Source: Populus alba
Lineage: Eukaryota > Streptophyta > Magnoliopsida > Malpighiales > Salicaceae
Reading direction: 5' to 3'
DNA: 64,000 nucleotides
Assembly (NCBI RefSeq): GCF_005239225.2
Contig: NC_133295.1
Coordinates: forward strand, 12,338,001-12,402,000
Positions within the stretch are counted from its first letter, which is position 1; the number at the start of each line of letters is the position of its first letter. The notes below the pieces were generated by a model. It was not told where the DNA came from. It was given only the letters and a program-made list of their open reading frames with translations, and did not search any database. Position numbers and translations under genes: made by a program. Below, piece by piece: positions 59,488-64,000 of this stretch.

Positions 59488-62400
59488 CTACACAACGTTC
59501 AACATGTCGGGCAAGGCATCGGGAGCACCACCACTTTGACCATTGAGCACAACAACATTTCCGTCGGAATCAACATCTATAATGACAGAATCACCTTCTT
59601 TGATCTCTGCTGAAAGCATTTTCTCAGCCATGCTGTCCTCAAGGAGCCTCATTATAGCTCTTCTCAAAGGCCTTGCACCATACGATGGGTTATACCCTTC
59701 ATCTACCACCCTATCTCTAAATCTCTCGGTCACTTGAAGTTCTATTTCCTTGGCCTTCAACCTCTCAAAGACCTCCTTCAACATTATATCAGCAATATCC
59801 TTGACCTCCAGCTTGGAAAGTTGACGGAAAACAATCATCTCATCCAATCTGTTCAAGAACTCTGGCCTAAAATACTGCTTTAACTCCTCTGTCACCAGGC
59901 TCTTAATTCGGTTGTAACTGCTATCCTTCTCATCATAATCAAGATCAAATCCCATCTTGCGCCCTCCCTTCTCAATAACACTGCTACCAACATTTGAAGT
60001 CATTATCAGGAGGGTATTTTTGAAGTCCACTGTCCTGCCCTTGCTGTCTGTCAACCTTCCATCTTCAAGAATTTGAAGCATAATATTAAAGACATCAGGA
60101 TGGGCCTTCTCAATCTCATCAAAGAGTACCACAGTGTAAGGACGACGCCGAACAGCCTCTGTCAACTGACCACCTTCAGTGTAACCAACATAACCAGGAG
60201 GTGAACCAATTAGCTTGGCAACAGTGTGTCTTTCCATGTACTCGCTCATATCAAGTCGGATCATGGCTTCTTCTGAGCCAAAGTAGTAGGCAGCTAGTGC
60301 TTTTGCCAGTTCTGACTTCCCGACACCAGTTGGACCAGAAAAGATGAAGCTAGCAATTGGTCGATTTGGGTTCTTAAGCCCAACACGAGCTCGGCGGATG
60401 GCACGGCTGATTGCCTTGACAGCTTCATCCTGACCAATGACTCTCTTGTGAAGGGTATCTTCCATCTTTAGGAGACGATCAGATTCATCCGTGGATACTT
60501 TCTCTACAGGTATGCCAGTCCAAGAAGAGACAATGTGCTGAATATCTGATTCAGTGACAGTGGGACCTACATCCCCTGCCTCTGTCTCAGCTTTGCTCAT
60601 TTCCTTGCCTTTCTCCACAATAGCTGTGATCTGTGCTCTAAGGTCCATTTCTCTGTCTCGCAATTCCCCAGCCTGTTCAAAATTACCAATGACATGAGAT
60701 AGCTGAAGGAAATAAGGACATAAATAAACAAACGACAGAAGCAATGTGCAGTCTTGAGGTCTTAAAGCTTCTCTTCTCAAAAAACCTTTTCACTGTTCAA
60801 TAAATTTTGAAATCATAACACTAAGTATTTTGGAAGTTCATCAAAAATGTCTCATCTCATGGAAACAAACAGGGTAGCCCTAGAAAACCCAATTAGACAA
60901 TTGGAAAGCACAAGAAAGAAGCAATTTAAACCTTTTCAAAGTCTTGGCCGCGGACAGCTTCATCCTTTTCCTTTGTGATTTGTCTGACCTCTTTCTCAAG
61001 CTCTCTTGCTTCCTCAGGGACCTGGAAGAATGAAGTAAAAAAAATTAAAAATAAATGACAGGATGATGGTGGAGTAAATGGATAGAAGATTTTACCTGTG
61101 CATGCTGAAGGCGAACCCGAGAACCAGCTTCATCAATCAGATCAATTGCTTTATCAGGCAGAAAACGGTCACTGAAAGAAATGCAAGGAGAAAAAAAGAT
61201 CAAGGGAGAGAATTTCCATAAGACTAATTATAGAGGGGAGCTTTTGAAGGACTAATTATGCCAGAGACAGCAAAAATGAAAATTAACAACTTCCATAGAA
61301 AGGTAATTCATAGAATTCTAGCAGAATCTCATGAAACAAATTTCAGAATTTGGGAGCATCCGATAGAATTGAATCAAGTGGAGGAAAGCCTTTGACATGG
61401 ATCATGAACATTTCTAGGGTATTGTGGAGGGTTCAACACAGACTGGAAGGGGAGAAAAGCAGCAGGGGAGAACTCATGCATGGTTCAAAAACATCAGCTT
61501 CAACAGAGACCGTCTACAAGGTAGTCAATGGTATGAACAATTATTGCAAATTCATGTGCTCCCACCGGCTCTGCCAAGATGTATATATAATGCGCCACCG
61601 GGAAATGATATCTCCAATATGCTCATCTCCTTCCTTTTTTTTTTTCCATGTCATCATATGTATCTCAAGTTTCAAGTAAGCTTCAGAGATGCTGAGGAAA
61701 TCTACCAATAAATTTGAGAGACTACTATAAACAAATTACTTGTTTTCTTAAGATATACAAGCAGTGACTTTTCTCCTCTATAAATGAGCATCCATGCAAG
61801 TAATAAGTGTGGCAAATGCTGCAGATACGTGTAGCTATATAACATAAATGTGAACTTAAAAATTAGAAAAGGATTATTTTATGGCTCACTCACCTGATGT
61901 ACTGGTATGACAACTGAGCAGCAGCTATTAAGGCCTCATCTGTGTAACGGAGTTTGTGGTGGATCTCATATCGCTCACGAAGTCCTTTCAAAATCTGTAT
62001 TGTTTCATCCACAGATGGCTCAGGTACTTTGACTGGCTGGAAACGTCTTTCCAAAGCAGGGTCCTTCTCAATGTGCTTTCTGTACTCATCTAGGGTTGTA
62101 GCTCCAATACACTGCATTAAGGGGATGAATAAGAAACAAGGTTGAATTTGAAACTTTGAGCCACAAATTTCAAATATAAACAAAATAATCCAAGTTGGCC
62201 ACATATGGAGGGGCTGGCCAAATGCTGGATATGACTGAGTTATTACATATTACATAATATAATAAGTCAGGTCCAACAAAGACTCAATAATTCAAGGGAA
62301 CACAAACCATTACAATTTAGAGTCAAATTCATCGCTATTAAGAAGACTCAGTACAGGAAAGGATTCAGAGTTTGCAAACCATAGACAGAACCCGGCCATA

Positions 62401-63884
62401 AATTGAGAAAAGGTATGATCAACTCAAGTTTAGGCACCAGAAAAAAAATACTCAAGTTTCACACAAAATAGGCTACAGTGAACAGCAGATTCACCTACAT
62501 GAACCCCCACACAGAACAGGCTCCAATGAGCAGTTTTTCAAGGCATGATCAACTCAGGTTTAATGGTCAGCATTTTTTAAAAGAAATTAAGTGAAGCTTA
62601 ATACTAAATGTAAGAGATGTAACAGTCAGACTGCATGCCACAAATTCACAATGACCTCCAGTCATAGCATTTAACAATTTCCCTTGAATATCATGTGCAC
62701 AAGACAAAAAATTACCTGCAATTCACCTCTAGCAAGAGCTGGTTTCAAAATATTAGCAGCATCAATAGCCCCTTCTGCTGCTCCTGCCCCTATCAGGGTA
62801 TGCACCTCATCAATAAAGAGAATTATTTCATCACTTTGTTTGATTTCCTCCATTAGCTTCTTCAATCTTTCCTCAAACTCTCCACGGTATTTAGTTCCAG
62901 CAACAAGAAGGCCCATGTCAAGGGTGATAACCTAAACCACACCACACAAAAAAAAAAAAAACATCAGTCTGTCTTGAGTACAATAGTTTCCCTACCAACT
63001 TCAAAATTTTCTAGGAAACACTTCTAAAAATTTCTCACGAAGATGGCATAGCAACGCAAATTGTAGTCAGTTGACAGAATCTCCCATTTACATGCACAGT
63101 TTATCAATATTACAGATAATAAAGCAAGTGTGTAGTTCATTACTTGGTGTGCACTGAGCATACATAATTCACAGAAATTTTTATACTACAACCCAAATGC
63201 ACCCCCAAATTGTGACAATAAAATGAACCAATATTCACCTTCTTTCCCTCAATTGTCTCAGGAACATCACCGCTTGCTATCCTCTGAGCAAGACCTTCAG
63301 CAATTGCAGTTTTCCCAACCCCAGGTTCTCCAATGAGACAAGGGTTATTCTTAGTTCTTCGGCCCAGGATTTGAACAACACGTTCTATTTGCGGCTGCCT
63401 TCCAACAACAGGATCCAATTTACCCTGAAGGCAAAAAAATCATCTTAAGAGAAACACTTAGAAGAGAAGTATCTACTTATAGCATGTTTAGAAACAAAAC
63501 AAAAACAGTAAAAAAAAAAAGCTTTAGTATTAAATCACCTCCTCTGCTAATTTAGTCAAATTAGTTCCATATTCCTCAAGTGTAGGCATCTTGTTGTTAC
63601 TGCTTCCAGGTCCAACAGTGGAACCAGCCAGGTTTTCTGTGCTCTCACCCACCATTCGAATGACCTAATCACAACAATCAGCACTTCGTTAATTCTATGT
63701 GTACACAACAAATGGCTTGATGAACACAGAAAATTAGGTTAACAAAGCTCCAGGGATGCATTGCTTGCCTGTGTGCGTATGTTACTAGGATCAGCACCTA
63801 AATTCTCGAGAACACGGGCTGCTACACCTTCACCTTCACGAAGTAGCCCGAGAAGCAAGTGCTCGGATCCAATATAATTATGAC
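59488..63884 (-). CDS. CLPC: Chloroplast ATP-dependent Clp chaperone ClpC (5' end outside the window)
   Basis: HSP100 unfoldase of the chloroplast stroma that feeds substrates to the ClpP protease and works at the inner-envelope import site. Eight exons are visible on the minus strand: 63769-63884, 63539-63664, 63239-63424, 62716-62931, 61894-62111, 61096-61171, 60932-61021 and 59488-60672, encoding about 736 C-terminal residues. The transit peptide and most of the N-domain lie beyond 64000. In order: the end of the Clp N-domain ([19 protein letters not shown]), first AAA+ module with Walker A GEPGVGKT and Walker [13 protein letters not shown] linker ([14 protein letters not shown]), second AAA+ module with [23 protein letters not shown] and sensor 2 GARPLRRAI. 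The MGF tripeptide in [10 protein letters not shown] fits the ClpP-binding loop. The intron after the first visible exon has a GC donor. ClpC1 versus ClpC2 cannot be told. Confidence 0.95.
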
Positions 63885-64000
63885 CTGAAAAGATTCGTGG
63901 AGGTCAGATTTCTTGGTTAGCATTGAGCACTTCATTTCTCAAAGTATCACACACACAAACACACATAACAGAATCACTGCTCAGTTGAAAGGGAAAATTA

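Overview
The window is nuclear DNA from a eudicot plant. Genes are split by short AT-rich GT-AG introns and separated by long AT-rich spacers, and plant-only families are present (kiwellin, plastid ACP, SCD2, SCPL45, PHS1, chloroplast ClpC). The repeats (a tRNA-derived SINE with a poly-A tail, a chromodomain-type LTR element, AT-rich foldback elements) look like those of Salicaceae (poplar or willow). That family-level assignment is an inference from memory of such genomes.

Layout. 1-5.8 kb: a non-coding flank and a 4.4-kb LTR retrotransposon with 405-bp LTRs and a perfect 5-bp target duplication. It keeps gag but has lost most of pol. It sits just beyond the stop codon of the next gene. 5.9-7.9 kb (-): mitochondrial phosphate carrier, 6 exons. 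8.7 kb: SINE. 9.5-11.8 kb: a single-exon kiwellin gene flanked by two copies of a 311-315 bp repeat. 13.45-14.57 kb (+): plastid acyl carrier protein, 4 exons. 14.6-20.2 kb: gene-free, AT-rich, with small mobile elements. 20.2-28.5 kb (+): SCD2, 17 exons. 28.5-31.8 kb: gene-free. 31.8-34.6 kb (+): serine carboxypeptidase-like 45, 10 exons.

36.5-51.1 kb is the unusual part: three tandem copies of a repeat unit. Units 2 and 3 each carry an intact intronless short-chain dehydrogenase gene (-). Unit 1 has the same flanks but the gene is cleanly missing. Units 1 and 3 contain a strange composite element, alternating AT-rich and GC-rich minisatellite blocks, whose end in unit 1 looks like a Helitron terminus (hairpin then CTAG, next base T). 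A further copy lies between units 2 and 3. Unit 2 shows the site without the element.

51.9-58.6 kb (+): PHS1, a tubulin kinase plus dual-specificity phosphatase, 11 exons. 59.5-63.9 kb (-): chloroplast ClpC, running off the right edge so that its transit peptide and first exon(s) are absent; it converges on PHS1.

The genes do not form a pathway. They are independent housekeeping genes (phosphate import to mitochondria, plastid fatty acid synthesis, vesicle trafficking, microtubule control, plastid proteolysis) plus fast-evolving accessory genes (kiwellin, tandem SDRs). All exon junctions were read by eye. Each complete model gives one uninterrupted frame with a length close to what I know of the family, except where stated.
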